This document shows, piece by piece, positions 1 through 8,408 of a DNA stretch of 47,035 bases. Positions within the stretch are counted from its first letter, which is position 1, and every line of letters begins with the position of its first letter. The notes under the pieces are model-generated. The model searched no databases. It had not been told where the DNA came from and was given only the letters and a program-made list of their open reading frames with translations. Where the stretch lies: NCBI GenBank assembly GCA_001512965.1, contig LFRW01000002.1:54129-101163 (forward strand), in the 5' to 3' direction. Made by a program: the position numbers and the translations under genes. This DNA comes from Methanomicrobia archaeon DTU008. GTDB lineage: Archaea > Thermoplasmatota > Thermoplasmata > Methanomassiliicoccales > Methanomassiliicoccaceae.

Positions 1-2315
1 GTCGCTAGCCTGTCACCGTTCCCGAGGATGTCGTAGAAAATAGAAGGTAAGAGGTTTCCGAGCCGCACCGTGGTCACACCGCCGGTGGCGCTGACGCGCA
101 GCTCTCCGGCGGCGATGGCGGCGAACGCCACGCCATCACCCGAATGGGTGACGGCAGCGTCACCGCTCTTCACGATGTGCCCGGTGGCCCCGGCCGCGAT
201 CTTCCCGCGCATGATGACCTTGCCATCGGCCGTATACTCGGCGTCGCCGACCTGCGTGAGGCCCTCCATCGTATAGACGGCGTCGGCGGGCAGCACCACC
301 ACGAAGTCCCTGTCGGTGGACCACAGGTTGGTGAGCGAGTACCGTTCGCTCGCCGAGGTGAACTCCACGTTCACCGCCCCTGCCCCGGTCATCACGACCA
401 TGGGCCGGTTCGTGACGACCTCGTTCCCCTCGCTGCCGAGGTCGATCGTCGCGGGCCAGAACTGCGGACCGCGGGTGCGGTCTGCGCCCATGGCAAGGAA
501 CATGTCCTCGGCCATCTTCAGGTACGGGATCTGCGCCGCGCCCGGATCGTACGAGCGCAGGTTGGGGTAGAAACCGTATCGGGCAGCGCCGAAGAGGACG
601 GAATGAACCGCCCAGGCGTCCGACGAAGCGGCGTAGTTCTGGTCCACGCTGATGTGCGGACGCAGTTCCGATGGCATGTTGTTGACGAAGCTCATCACCG
701 ACCTGGTGTGGGCCTTCAGGTCGTTGTTGTACATCGGCACCGCCTCATAGCCCTCGATCAGGCTGAGGTCGGAGACCATCGACAGGTGTAGCAGCGCGGT
801 GAACGGGTTGGTTATGACATAGTCGAACTTCCCCGATCCGTACGACTCCTCCACCAGGCGAAGGAAGCCGGTGTAGACGAACTCGTCCTTCTGGTTGTAG
901 TCGTTCCGTATGTTGTTGGCGCCATCAACGACGTTCACCTCGTCCCAGAAGACGCCATCGGAAGACCACCACCAGTCGTTGTACGGGTCCCCGTAGATCA
1001 GATGCTCGCGGTACTCGGGGCTAGCGGCGCTAGCTATGCGGTAGCCGGACGGCGAGTACATCTGCTGGCCGGGGGCGTTGTGCAGCTGCCATGAACTGGG
1101 CATTGTGCCGTCGTGCGGCACCATCAGCTGGGCCGATTTGTAATGCCAGTCGATCTGCTCGGGGTTGGTGGATTGCATCGCCACGGTTATCTGGCTGTTC
1201 TCCACCCACCTTCGCAGGTCCTCGTCCCAGGTGGACAGGGTGTTCATGGTCAGCGGGAATATGTCGGTGTTGTGCACCGACCACTCCTTCGCGATCTCAT
1301 GAGCCACCCATTTGGCGTAACCATAGTTGTGCCCTATGGGTTCGCCGTCGGAGTGCTTGTACGGCCGCACGAACATGTGGTACGTCGTCTCCTCCCCTTT
1401 CGCCGGGTCAGGCAGCACCGAGCTCTTCGATGAGAACTTCAGGCAGAAGGTGGACGGACCGCCTCCTCCGAAGTCCTTCATCCATACGGGCGCCCACAGG
1501 TACGCCTCCTCCTCGTTGTATCCCCATTCAAGACCCAGGTCGCCGCCGGGCTGCCTGATGTCGAACGAGGGCGCGAACATCTCGAAGGATGGATACCACC
1601 CTCCGATGCCATGCGTCTTCGGCCTGTCCTCTGCGAATCCGGGCACGTAGCGGTGCACCTTGCCGTCAGAGAACAGGTCTATCATCCGCCCGTCCTGATC
1701 GTACAGGCCGACGAAGTAGGCGACCACGGCGTTCTTCTCGCCTGGTATGTAGGTGGTGTCCAGCTCGAAGTAGTCCCGGTAGATGGTGAACTCGTTCCGC
1801 ATGCTGAACTGCGGGGACGACTCCACGAACCACACGCGATTACCATCTCGACCATGGTCGGCGATCCTCATGGACACCCAGTTGAGGTCGTTCCCCTTCT
1901 CGTCGACGGTGCCTTCGGCCGCCACGTTCGGATTGATCCTCCGGTACCGGATGACATCGTCGGTGAAATGCGGCTTGACGACGTAATCGACGAAGTTGCC
2001 GTCCTGAGACACCGTGATGGTGTATTCATCCGTCCGTACCTCATAATGGGAGTCGCCTACTTCCACATCCAGTGAGGAGGACTCCACGCCCAGTTCGAAG
2101 TCCTCATATCGATCCCTTGGCTCGACCTCCCCGCCGTCCCCGGACGGCGTGGTGATGTCTGAAGACCGGTTACCCAGCCCTCCTATGATCGCTCCATGGG
2201 GAGCGCCCTCGTCGAGCAGTGGCGGTATGACCACGGTCAGGAGGAGCCCGATAACGAGCACCGCCGACAGCGGCCTCAGCAGCGCCGCCACTCGGCGCCG
2301 CTGGCCAATTCTCAT
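1..2315 (-). CDS. Large exported protein, glycoside-hydrolase-like, C-terminus outside window
   Basis: The reading frame is open from the ATG at 2315 to the window edge, at least 771 codons, so the C-terminus is missing. A basic N-terminus is followed by one hydrophobic segment at about residues 8-30, which predicts export with a membrane anchor or signal. Residues about 60-200 are beta-rich and repetitive in polar and aromatic residues. The middle holds a stretch ending DGVFWDEV, with D458 and E459, which resembles the strand-end acid of TIM-barrel glycoside hydrolases. The start is supported by GAGGTG about 6 bases upstream. I do not recognise a named family. Sugar cleavage on the outside of the cell is an inference from this motif and from the neighbouring glycosyltransferase and deacetylase genes. 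A non-catalytic surface protein is the alternative. Confidence 0.6.
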   Translation of the reverse strand, partial: MRIGQRRRVAALLRPLSAVLVIGLLLTVVIPPLLDEGAPHGAIIGGLGNRSSDITTPSGDGGEVEPRDRYEDFELGVESSSLDVEVGDSHYEVRTDEYTITVSQDGNFVDYVVKPHFTDDVIRYRRINPNVAAEGTVDEKGNDLNWVSMRIADHGRDGNRVWFVESSPQFSMRNEFTIYRDYFELDTTYIPGEKNAVVAYFVGLYDQDGRMIDLFSDGKVHRYVPGFAEDRPKTHGIGGWYPSFEMFAPSFDIRQPGGDLGLEWGYNEEEAYLWAPVWMKDFGGGGPSTFCLKFSSKSSVLPDPAKGEETTYHMFVRPYKHSDGEPIGHNYGYAKWVAHEIAKEWSVHNTDIFPLTMNTLSTWDEDLRRWVENSQITVAMQSTNPEQIDWHYKSAQLMVPHDGTMPSSWQLHNAPGQQMYSPSGYRIASAASPEYREHLIYGDPYNDWWWSSDGVFWDEVNVVDGANNIRNDYNQKDEFVYTGFLRLVEESYGSGKFDYVITNPFTALLHLSMVSDLSLIEGYEAVPMYNNDLKAHTRSVMSFVNNMPSELRPHISVDQNYAASSDAWAVHSVLFGAARYGFYPNLRSYDPGAAQIPYLKMAEDMFLAMGADRTRGPQFWPATIDLGSEGNEVVTNRPMVVMTGAGAVNVEFTSASERYSLTNLWSTDRDFVVVLPADAVYTMEGLTQVGDAEYTADGKVIMRGKIAAGATGHIVKSGDAAVTHSGDGVAFAAIAAGELRVSATGGVTTVRLGNLLPSIFYDILGNGDRLA

Positions 2316-2521
2316 GGCCACACCTCAACTTTGCATGCCGCGCCTGGGGCGCTTCCTGGAAGGAGCGGACCCCAGACGGCAGCACGGCTGGCCTCATGTG
2401 TTTTCAAGCTATCCCATCCCTTCTGGTCACTTTTGACACTGGCCAGCGTCTCCGCCGACCAGTTGGCCGCCGATGGCGGCGGCCACAGAGCTTTCGCCCT
2501 ATCGGGAAAAAGGTCATCCAA
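2312..2521 (-). other. Possible 69-codon upstream ORF, coupled by ATGA overlap
   Basis: An ATG-started frame of 69 codons begins about 40 bases below a good TATA-like box and ends in TGA that overlaps the ATG of the large exported protein (ATGA). The product is low-complexity and matches nothing I know. It could be a leader peptide, a coupled small gene or chance. Confidence 0.2.
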
Positions 2522-2667
2522 ACGGATCGCCTTCCCCCGGGCGCCTCCCGTTCGCCTTACATATTATAAATGTGCTTTTCAGAAGATATCATTGATGATA
2601 TTCATAGTCCAGGATGGATAATGCATCGTGGCCAGCATCGGCGGGGGCGTAAGGGATCGATACTTTT
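2316..2667. other. Intergenic region, 352 bases
   Basis: This stretch separates two genes read on the minus strand. It holds the TATA-like box at 2561-2570 and a leader of more than 200 bases, GC-rich near 2440-2500 with the short repeat GGCGGC. I see no RNA gene. The only open frame of note is the 69-codon one at 2312-2521. Confidence 0.5.
2561..2570 (-). promoter_or_regulatory. TATA-like box for the exported protein transcript
   Basis: On the minus strand the box reads TTTATAATAT, preceded by the purine-rich stretch AAAAGCACA where archaeal TFB-recognition elements lie. Transcription would begin near 2537, giving a leader of about 220 bases before the ATG at 2315. Confidence 0.45.
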
Positions 2668-3714
2668 TCAACCGCCGCCGCGTCCTTTCGCCATCGCCCT
2701 CGCGGCGGCCTGATAGTCGGCGAGGAAGCGCTCCATCGAGAACCTCTCTTCCACGACCTTCCTTGGATGGGGCGTGTGGCATAGGACGTGGTCTATGGCT
2801 TCTAGATACTCAGTCGGATCCCATGACGGGACGATCCGGCCCACGCTCTCCTCGCCAAGGTCCTCGAACACGCCGGTGCGGGATGCGACCACGGGCAGAT
2901 CGCAGGCCATGGCCTCCAGGCCGACGTAACCGACCGATTCGTAGCGGGATGGGAACAGTAGGAAATCCGCCGATGAGTAGTACAGGGGCATCATTTCGTT
3001 GGGGACGTTGCGATGGACCACGATGTCGCCCCCTTCGACCCCGGAGGGGGTGACGCAGAGGAACCGGATGCCTGGCCGCCTCCTCGCCACCTCTTGCAGG
3101 ATGTCGAATCCTTTGGTAGCATCGGCCCTCCCGACGAACAGTCCCACCGGCCCGTCCTCGTCAAGTCCGATGCTCTCCCTCGCCTCATCCCTGGGGATCG
3201 GCCTGAACGTCTCCATGTCCACTCCGTGCTCGATCACCCTCGAACGTATCCGGTACATCGACCAGAGCTCCCTCGACACCTTCGCCGACACGGCCACGCT
3301 GCTCTTACCGACCGAGGCGAGCTTCTCGAACACGGACGACACGTACTTCGACGGCAGGTATCCAGGCGTTCCCTTCAGCACCTGGTCGGCAAGACCCCGC
3401 ATGGTGAAGTGGTAAACGTTCATCATGGGGACGTCCACCCTGGACATGCCAAGGTACCATCCCGCCGTCGAGTTGGCGATCACCAGGTCGTAATCATTCT
3501 GACGATGCAGCCGGCGGAAGTGACGGCATATGGCGGCCCCTTTCCTCGCTTCTTCGAGGTTAAGCCTCGTCAGGTCCACGCCCTTGCCGTTCGATGATGA
3601 GGAATAGGTGATCACATGTACGTCCCGGAACGCCTTCCTGAGATGCTCCGTGAACAGCTCGGTCCCGCCCCTCACCTCGTCGAAGCTGTACATCGACAGC
3701 AAAGCTACCTTCAC
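2668..3714 (-). CDS. GT4 family glycosyltransferase
   Basis: A 348-residue GT-B glycosyltransferase, normal length for the family. The N-terminal half carries the acceptor Rossmann domain, starting MKVALLSMYSF with a GGTE loop. The C-terminal half has the donor domain with FVGRADATKG and the family-typical E-x7-E motif in ESVGYVGLE. It should transfer a sugar from a nucleotide-sugar donor at the cytoplasmic face of the membrane. The start is GTG at 3714 after a GGGGGAGAGG ribosome site. It is divergent from a PIG-L deacetylase, with a TATA-like box near 3737-3747. A GT4 enzyme next to a PIG-L deacetylase parallels N-acetylglucosamine transfer and deacetylation in other systems. The acceptor cannot be read from the sequence. 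Confidence 0.88.
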   Translation of the reverse strand: MKVALLSMYSFDEVRGGTELFTEHLRKAFRDVHVITYSSSSNGKGVDLTRLNLEEARKGAAICRHFRRLHRQNDYDLVIANSTAGWYLGMSRVDVPMMNVYHFTMRGLADQVLKGTPGYLPSKYVSSVFEKLASVGKSSVAVSAKVSRELWSMYRIRSRVIEHGVDMETFRPIPRDEARESIGLDEDGPVGLFVGRADATKGFDILQEVARRRPGIRFLCVTPSGVEGGDIVVHRNVPNEMMPLYYSSADFLLFPSRYESVGYVGLEAMACDLPVVASRTGVFEDLGEESVGRIVPSWDPTEYLEAIDHVLCHTPHPRKVVEERFSMERFLADYQAAARAMAKGRGGG

Positions 3715-3794
3715 TTCCCCCTCTCCCCCGGTGTAAGGTTAATTAGGGCAGCGCTCGATTATTATTCGTTGTGGGAGTTTCGAACGCTGCTACG

Positions 3795-4502
3795 ATGGAG
3801 CTGCGGCTCATAATGGAGAAGTTGAGGAACCGTTTCACCGTCCCGACCAGGCTGGAAGGCACGTCCTGGAATCCCAAGGTGATGGAGCTGCCGCCGGGGG
3901 AGCGCTTCCTCGTGGTGGCGCCGCATCCAGACGACGATGCGGTCGGCTGCGGAGGAAGCATAATCAAGCTGGTGGACGCCGGCAAGAAGGTCAGGGTGGC
4001 GTACCTGTCCATCCAGGAGGGAGACTTCACCATCGAGCACCGGCGCGGGGAGATATCGCGTGCCCTGGAGCATCTCGGCGTCGCCGACCACGTGCTGCAT
4101 GAGACGCCGTTCCCATCCGCGCGGGATGCCACAAGGATAATCGCCGAGGAGTTATCGTCAGGATACGACGCGGTGTTCATCCCCTCACCGTTCGAGAATC
4201 ATGACCACCATCTTCGCACGTTCGAGGCATGCGCGGATGCCCTGCGGAGCACGGATGAGAGGCCAGACCTGATAATGTATGAGATCTGGGGAACCCTGAT
4301 GCCAAACCTTCTCGTGCCGATCTCCGAGGTGATGGAACGCAAGGTCGCCGCCATCCAGGAGCATGGAACGCAATGCGCGGACATAGACTACGAACGCGTG
4401 GCAAGGGGAATGAACGGCTATCGCGCCGCGGCTAGCGCCCTGGACGGTTATGCCGAGGCGTTCATGCACATGCCCGCGTCCACCATGTTGAAGCTGTTCT
4501 GA
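3795..4502 (+). CDS. PIG-L/LmbE family N-deacetylase
   Basis: A 235-residue PIG-L family metal-dependent deacetylase, which typically removes acetate from N-acetylglucosaminyl groups. The zinc-binding signature AHPDDD is at residues 43-48, with H44, D46 and D47. A second signature HDHH is at residues 136-139, so the active site looks intact. The ATG at 3795 is preferred over an in-frame GTG at 3771 because a TATA-like TTATTATT lies at about 3758-3766, the right distance for a leaderless start. It is divergent from the GT4 gene and its stop abuts the stop of the acyltransferase gene on the other strand. The likely substrate is the GlcNAc-containing product of the neighbouring transferase. Confidence 0.88.
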   Translation: MELRLIMEKLRNRFTVPTRLEGTSWNPKVMELPPGERFLVVAPHPDDDAVGCGGSIIKLVDAGKKVRVAYLSIQEGDFTIEHRRGEISRALEHLGVADHVLHETPFPSARDATRIIAEELSSGYDAVFIPSPFENHDHHLRTFEACADALRSTDERPDLIMYEIWGTLMPNLLVPISEVMERKVAAIQEHGTQCADIDYERVARGMNGYRAAASALDGYAEAFMHMPASTMLKLF

Positions 4503-5546
4503 TCATACAAGGGGCGCTTCTCTCAGCGAATATTGCGTACGGCGTACAAGGCCCTTGTTGACCGTGCGAAGATGCACCTGCATGCGGTCCACCGCCTTGA
4601 ACCGATACTTGTACGTCTCGGCCCCGCGAAGGAGGTCCACCTCCTTGCATCCTCGACCATAGGACTCCTCGATGATGCGACTGATCAGCACGGCGCCTGG
4701 CGAGCAATGTGCGTAATCGGGCCCGAACCCTGACAGGTAGTAGAGGTAGCGGTCGCGGTCCTCCAGCCCCATGGCGATGGCCTGCGGCGTCCCGTCCACG
4801 AGGATCGCGTGGAACACGACCCCTTGACCGACCAGGCGCTTCGCCGCCTCCTCGACGAACTGGGTCATGCCAGGGGAACGGAGGCAGCTGGACGATCGCC
4901 ATCTATGATCGCTAAGTTCCTTCAGCCAGTGAACAGCCTCTTCGACCCCTTTGGCGGACCTCATGCTCTTGAACTCCGCCCCATGCTCCTTCAATCGGCG
5001 CCATCCCTTCACCACGGTGGCTCGCATGTTCCCGGACAGCGACGCCAGGTATTCCTCGTAGCTGCCCCCCAGGCGGATGAACGGCGCCATCTCGCGTGCC
5101 TCCTCGCAGTTGGGGAACGCCCTTCTCACCCCCTCCTCCGTCGGTCCATCGCGCCTCATGTCCCTCAGTTCCAGAACGTCCCAGTCATCTCTCCCCCGCA
5201 GGTGCTCCCAGATGGCGTCGTGGACATCGGCGCGTGCGTCCTGGGCGATGATGCCGCAGCGGTCCGACGGCCCCGCGCCCATGAACCCTATCTTGACCCA
5301 GTGCCTTCCCCGCTCGTTCATCGCCAACGGCGCGTATCCGACCGGTCTGCCGCCTTCCGTGACGCGAAGGACGAGGGGCTTCCACGTCTCACCGAACGCC
5401 TTCCACCATGCCGATAGCCAGTCAAGATTCAGGAAGAGAGGGTCCTCGCCGCTCGTTCGCAAGACGGTCTGGTAATCATGCCTTTCGCCGTCCAGGCGGG
5501 AGAATGGACCGATCTCTTCCACTAAAAGGGACATGACATTGAACAT
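4503..5546 (-). CDS. CelD/FemAB-like GNAT acyltransferase
   Basis: A GNAT protein of the CelD/BcsL (Acetyltransf_6) type, about 347 residues from the chosen start. Supporting patterns are FLNLDWLSAWWKAF near the N-terminus, the SGNMRATVVKGWRRL segment in the centre, and the C-terminal acyl-CoA fold with LYYLSGFGPDYAHCSPG and LLRGAETYKYRFK. Members acylate amino groups on sugars or peptides of the cell surface. The frame extends upstream to an ATG at 5630, but that codon lies inside the TATA-like box, so I prefer ATG 5546, preceded by GAGGGC. Placed after a GT4 and a PIG-L gene, it may re-acylate a freed amino group, which is an inference. Confidence 0.78.
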   Translation of the reverse strand: MFNVMSLLVEEIGPFSRLDGERHDYQTVLRTSGEDPLFLNLDWLSAWWKAFGETWKPLVLRVTEGGRPVGYAPLAMNERGRHWVKIGFMGAGPSDRCGIIAQDARADVHDAIWEHLRGRDDWDVLELRDMRRDGPTEEGVRRAFPNCEEAREMAPFIRLGGSYEEYLASLSGNMRATVVKGWRRLKEHGAEFKSMRSAKGVEEAVHWLKELSDHRWRSSSCLRSPGMTQFVEEAAKRLVGQGVVFHAILVDGTPQAIAMGLEDRDRYLYYLSGFGPDYAHCSPGAVLISRIIEESYGRGCKEVDLLRGAETYKYRFKAVDRMQVHLRTVNKGLVRRTQYSLREAPLV

Positions 5547-5628
5547 TGGAGCCCTCGCGACATTAAGATTTCTCCGTTCGTCGTATTCCGCTCGAGATCT
5601 GGACGCCAAAATTTCGCTGGCGGACCAC

Positions 5629-5640
5629 AAATAGTATATG
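5629..5640. promoter_or_regulatory. Shared divergent TATA-like box, acyltransferase / purC
   Basis: The sequence AAATAGTATATG reads as a TATA-like box on both strands. It would place the purC start of transcription near 5663 and the acyltransferase start near 5605. This excludes the most upstream ATG of the acyltransferase. Confidence 0.4.
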
Positions 5641-5677
5641 TCCCATTCATGTTACAATCAGACGAGCGTGCAATCCG

Positions 5678-6583
5678 ATGAAGCTGGTTAGAACCGGAAA
5701 GGTGAAGCAGGTCTATGAGGTGGACGATCAAACGCTGGAGTTCGTGTTCACGGATAACATCAGCGTATTCGATAAGGTAATCCCCTCCCAGATACCCCAC
5801 AAGGGGGAAACGCTATGCCGCAGTTCCGCTTTCTGGTTCCAAGTGCTAAGGAAGGCGGGGATCCGCACACACTTCACCGAGCTTGTGCCGCCGAACCGCA
5901 TGCGCGTCAGGCGCGTGGAGGTCATATCCGACTACAGTCGCATCAACGGCAGCACCACCAACTACCTGATCCCGCTTGAGATAATCTCCCGCCACTATGT
6001 CGCCGGCTCCCTCTGGGACCGCATCAAGAGCAAGGAGATCTCCCCCGAGGAGCTGGGCTTCGATCCTGGCCATGAACCGAAGTATGGCGAGGAGCTTCCC
6101 CGCCCGTTCTATGAGATAACGACCAAGCTGGAGCCCGTGGACCGCCTGCTCACCCGGGAGGAGGCGCTGAGGATCTCCGGCCTCTCCGAGAAGGAGATGG
6201 ACGACCTCTTCGACCTGGTGGCCAAGATCGACGAGATAATAGCCGAGGAGGTCGGGGAGAGGATGCTGATCCATGTCGACGGAAAGAAGGAGTTCGCCAT
6301 GGATGACAAGCGCAACCTGATGGTGGTGGACACCTTCGGCACTGCGGACGAGGACCGCTGGTGGGACGATGATGCATATGCCAAGGGCGAGTGCGTCGAG
6401 CTCTCCAAGGAAGCCGTGAGGCAGTACTATCGTCAGACCGGCTACTACGATGCCCTGATGGAGGCCCGCAAGGCCGGCAAGCCTGAACCTGACATCCCCC
6501 CGCTCCCGGAGGAAGAGGTGAAGAGGGTCAGCGAGCTATACATCGAGATGTTCGAGCGCCTGACCGGCGAAAGCTTCCGTTAG
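5678..6583 (+). CDS. purC: Phosphoribosylaminoimidazole-succinocarboxamide synthase
   Basis: A 301-residue SAICAR synthetase, which joins aspartate to CAIR with ATP in de novo purine synthesis in the cytosol. Family patterns are the N-terminal GKVKQVYEV, FTDNISVFDKVIP, the archaeal-type REYVAGS-like site seen here as SRHYVAGSLWDR, and the carboxy-terminal DTFGTADEDRW. Length fits the longer archaeal and eukaryotic form. It has no purine gene next to it in this window; it is divergent from the acyltransferase and convergent with the UPF0179 gene. Confidence 0.95.
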   Translation: MKLVRTGKVKQVYEVDDQTLEFVFTDNISVFDKVIPSQIPHKGETLCRSSAFWFQVLRKAGIRTHFTELVPPNRMRVRRVEVISDYSRINGSTTNYLIPLEIISRHYVAGSLWDRIKSKEISPEELGFDPGHEPKYGEELPRPFYEITTKLEPVDRLLTREEALRISGLSEKEMDDLFDLVAKIDEIIAEEVGERMLIHVDGKKEFAMDDKRNLMVVDTFGTADEDRWWDDDAYAKGECVELSKEAVRQYYRQTGYYDALMEARKAGKPEPDIPPLPEEEVKRVSELYIEMFERLTGESFR

Positions 6584-6731
6584 GCTGGACCTGCGGCGCC
6601 GGTGCAAGCTCGCACGGATGGCCGCGATCCATTCCGTTCTCTCAACATACAGTACTATCTTTCACTATGGCCACGGCTGCCGATCGGGAGGGAATCGCTC
6701 TTGACCCAGGGTAGGACTTTTCGCCTGAAGG

Positions 6732-7157
6732 TCACTCCAGCACGACGGCCACCATGCGATGTCCGGCCGGGCACTTCAGCTCCTTGTCCACCTTGGCCAC
6801 GCGGAACTTCAGGTTCCCCTCCACCCCGATGGGGTGACAGAGACGCCAGTTCTCGCAACCCAGCTCATCACATTTCATCGCCTCGAAGGTGACGGTGGAA
6901 CCCTCGATCGCGGACCGCATCGGCAGAGCGCTGCGGTGCTTCTCCTTCTCCACCTCGACCACCCGCACGCCCTCCTCATGGATGCGGCAGTCGTGCCTGA
7001 CCTCCCGCACGTTGGTGATGCGGTAGAGGCCGCCGGCCTCCAGGTTGAAGCATACCGCCTTGAGCTTACAGTCCCGGCAGTCGGTCAGGGGGCCCCGATA
7101 TACGAACAGCTCCCCTATCTTGGCCTGATGCTCTCCGATCAATGTGATGACTACCAT
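6732..7157 (-). CDS. UPF0179 family protein, cysteine-rich
   Basis: A 141-residue protein of the archaeal UPF0179 family. It starts MVVITLIGEHQAKIGELF, and carries cysteines in CRDCKLKAVC (residues 27-36), RHDC, KCDELGCENWRLC and KCPAGH. These probably bind a metal or Fe-S cluster, but the function of the family is unknown to me. Its start lies 10 bases after the egsA stop on the same strand, so the two are very likely co-transcribed. This ties it loosely to lipid synthesis. Confidence 0.85.
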   Translation of the reverse strand: MVVITLIGEHQAKIGELFVYRGPLTDCRDCKLKAVCFNLEAGGLYRITNVREVRHDCRIHEEGVRVVEVEKEKHRSALPMRSAIEGSTVTFEAMKCDELGCENWRLCHPIGVEGNLKFRVAKVDKELKCPAGHRMVAVVLE

Positions 7158-7167
7158 GATATCGCCC

Positions 7168-8232
7168 TCAGATCACTTTGGTGATTGTTGCCAGGTGTTC
7201 GGCCGCTTCATACGTCAGGCCTTCCTGGCCAAGTATCGTGAACCTGCTGCGGACCTTGTGTGCGGTCACAAGGGCCTCGATGATCTTCTCGCTCGGGATG
7301 CCGAGCTCCTTCGCCGATGTTGGCGCCCCGATCTTGATCAAGGCGTCCCGAATGCGCTTCCAGTCGCCACCATGCAGGTACATCATCATGATGGCGCCTA
7401 TGCCGCATTGCTCCCCATGCAAACCTCTTCCCGGACAGATCCTGTCCATGGCATGTGAGAACATGTGTTCCGAGCCGGACGTGGGACGGGAGGAGCCGGC
7501 CACCGACATCGATATGCCGGAGATGATGATGGGTCGGATGGCCACCCAGACGCTCTCCTCCTGATTGGGCTTTATTATGTCCGCGTTGTCAATGATGGTC
7601 TCCGCCGTGTATACGGCAAGGGAGTACGCCGAGCGGGAGAACTCCTCTCCCCTCAGCTTCCTGGCGAACTCCCAGTCCTTCACGGCGGTGGAATTGGATA
7701 TCACGTCGGCGCAGCCTGATGCCAGCAGTCGGTAGGGGGCCTGTACGATGACCGAGGTGTCGGCCACCACGCCCAGAGGCACCTTGGCATCGAGAGATAG
7801 AGGGCCGTCCTCCCCCTTTATCGACGCCCTGCCGGACGCGATGCCGTCGTGAGATGCAGAGGTAGGTACGGATATGAACTCCACGCCGAGGTCCTTCGCG
7901 GCCATCTTGGCGAGGTCGATCTTGCTGCCGCCACCTATGCCTATGAGGAAATTTGCCTTGACCTCGCGAGCCACTTCCTCGACCTTGTCGAGGTTGTCCT
8001 TCGTGGCCTCTCCCACCACGACGGAATGGACATCGTAGCCGCCATCGTCAAGGCGCATCTTGATCTTCTCGGACGCGACGTCCTTCGTCTTGGGCCCGGT
8101 CACGAGCAGGGCGGTACCGCTCAGCCCGAACTCCTTGCATACCTCTGGTATCTGCCCAAGCACGCCATGTCCGACCAGAACATTCCTGGGGAAAATGATC
8201 GAACGGGCCTTGGTGAAGTCGCCTTCGTCCAT
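7168..8232 (-). CDS. egsA: sn-glycerol-1-phosphate dehydrogenase
   Basis: A 354-residue NAD(P)-dependent enzyme that reduces dihydroxyacetone phosphate to sn-glycerol 1-phosphate, the backbone of archaeal ether lipids. The nucleotide-binding loop IGIGGGSK is at about 97-104. The PTSASHDG segment is typical of archaeal members. Probable zinc ligands are D176 (in SGCADV), H256 (in GSEHMF) and H272 (in LHGEQCG). The ATG at 8232 follows AGGAGAGG, with a TATA-like ACATATAT near 8257-8266. It leads a two-gene transcript with the UPF0179 protein. It is the clearest archaeal marker in the window. Confidence 0.95.
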   Translation of the reverse strand: MDEGDFTKARSIIFPRNVLVGHGVLGQIPEVCKEFGLSGTALLVTGPKTKDVASEKIKMRLDDGGYDVHSVVVGEATKDNLDKVEEVAREVKANFLIGIGGGSKIDLAKMAAKDLGVEFISVPTSASHDGIASGRASIKGEDGPLSLDAKVPLGVVADTSVIVQAPYRLLASGCADVISNSTAVKDWEFARKLRGEEFSRSAYSLAVYTAETIIDNADIIKPNQEESVWVAIRPIIISGISMSVAGSSRPTSGSEHMFSHAMDRICPGRGLHGEQCGIGAIMMMYLHGGDWKRIRDALIKIGAPTSAKELGIPSEKIIEALVTAHKVRSRFTILGQEGLTYEAAEHLATITKVI

Positions 8233-8408
8233 CCTCTCTCCTAAATCTCAGACTGATATATGTATCCTTCCAGAAGCTAGCATGTCATGAATGACGGGTC
8301 GCAAGGGCGAGGATGCCAGGCGGTCCAGGGAGGCGGGGCGTATGAACAAGGTAGGCCCTCTCCCCGTCCTTCGACGCTGGTCTGCCGCACATCACCATGG
8401 TTCGAAGT

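Noticed and set aside
144-791. A 215-codon plus-strand frame
   Set aside because: It lies opposite the coding frame of the large exported protein, is rich in His, Val and Arg as antisense frames of GC-rich genes are, and has no promoter or ribosome site.
3712-4502. A bacillithiol or mycothiol pathway, because GT4 and PIG-L genes are adjacent
   Set aside because: There is no cysteine ligase (BshC or MshC type) in the window, and the third gene is a CelD-type acyltransferase. I kept the module as a finding but not the pathway name.
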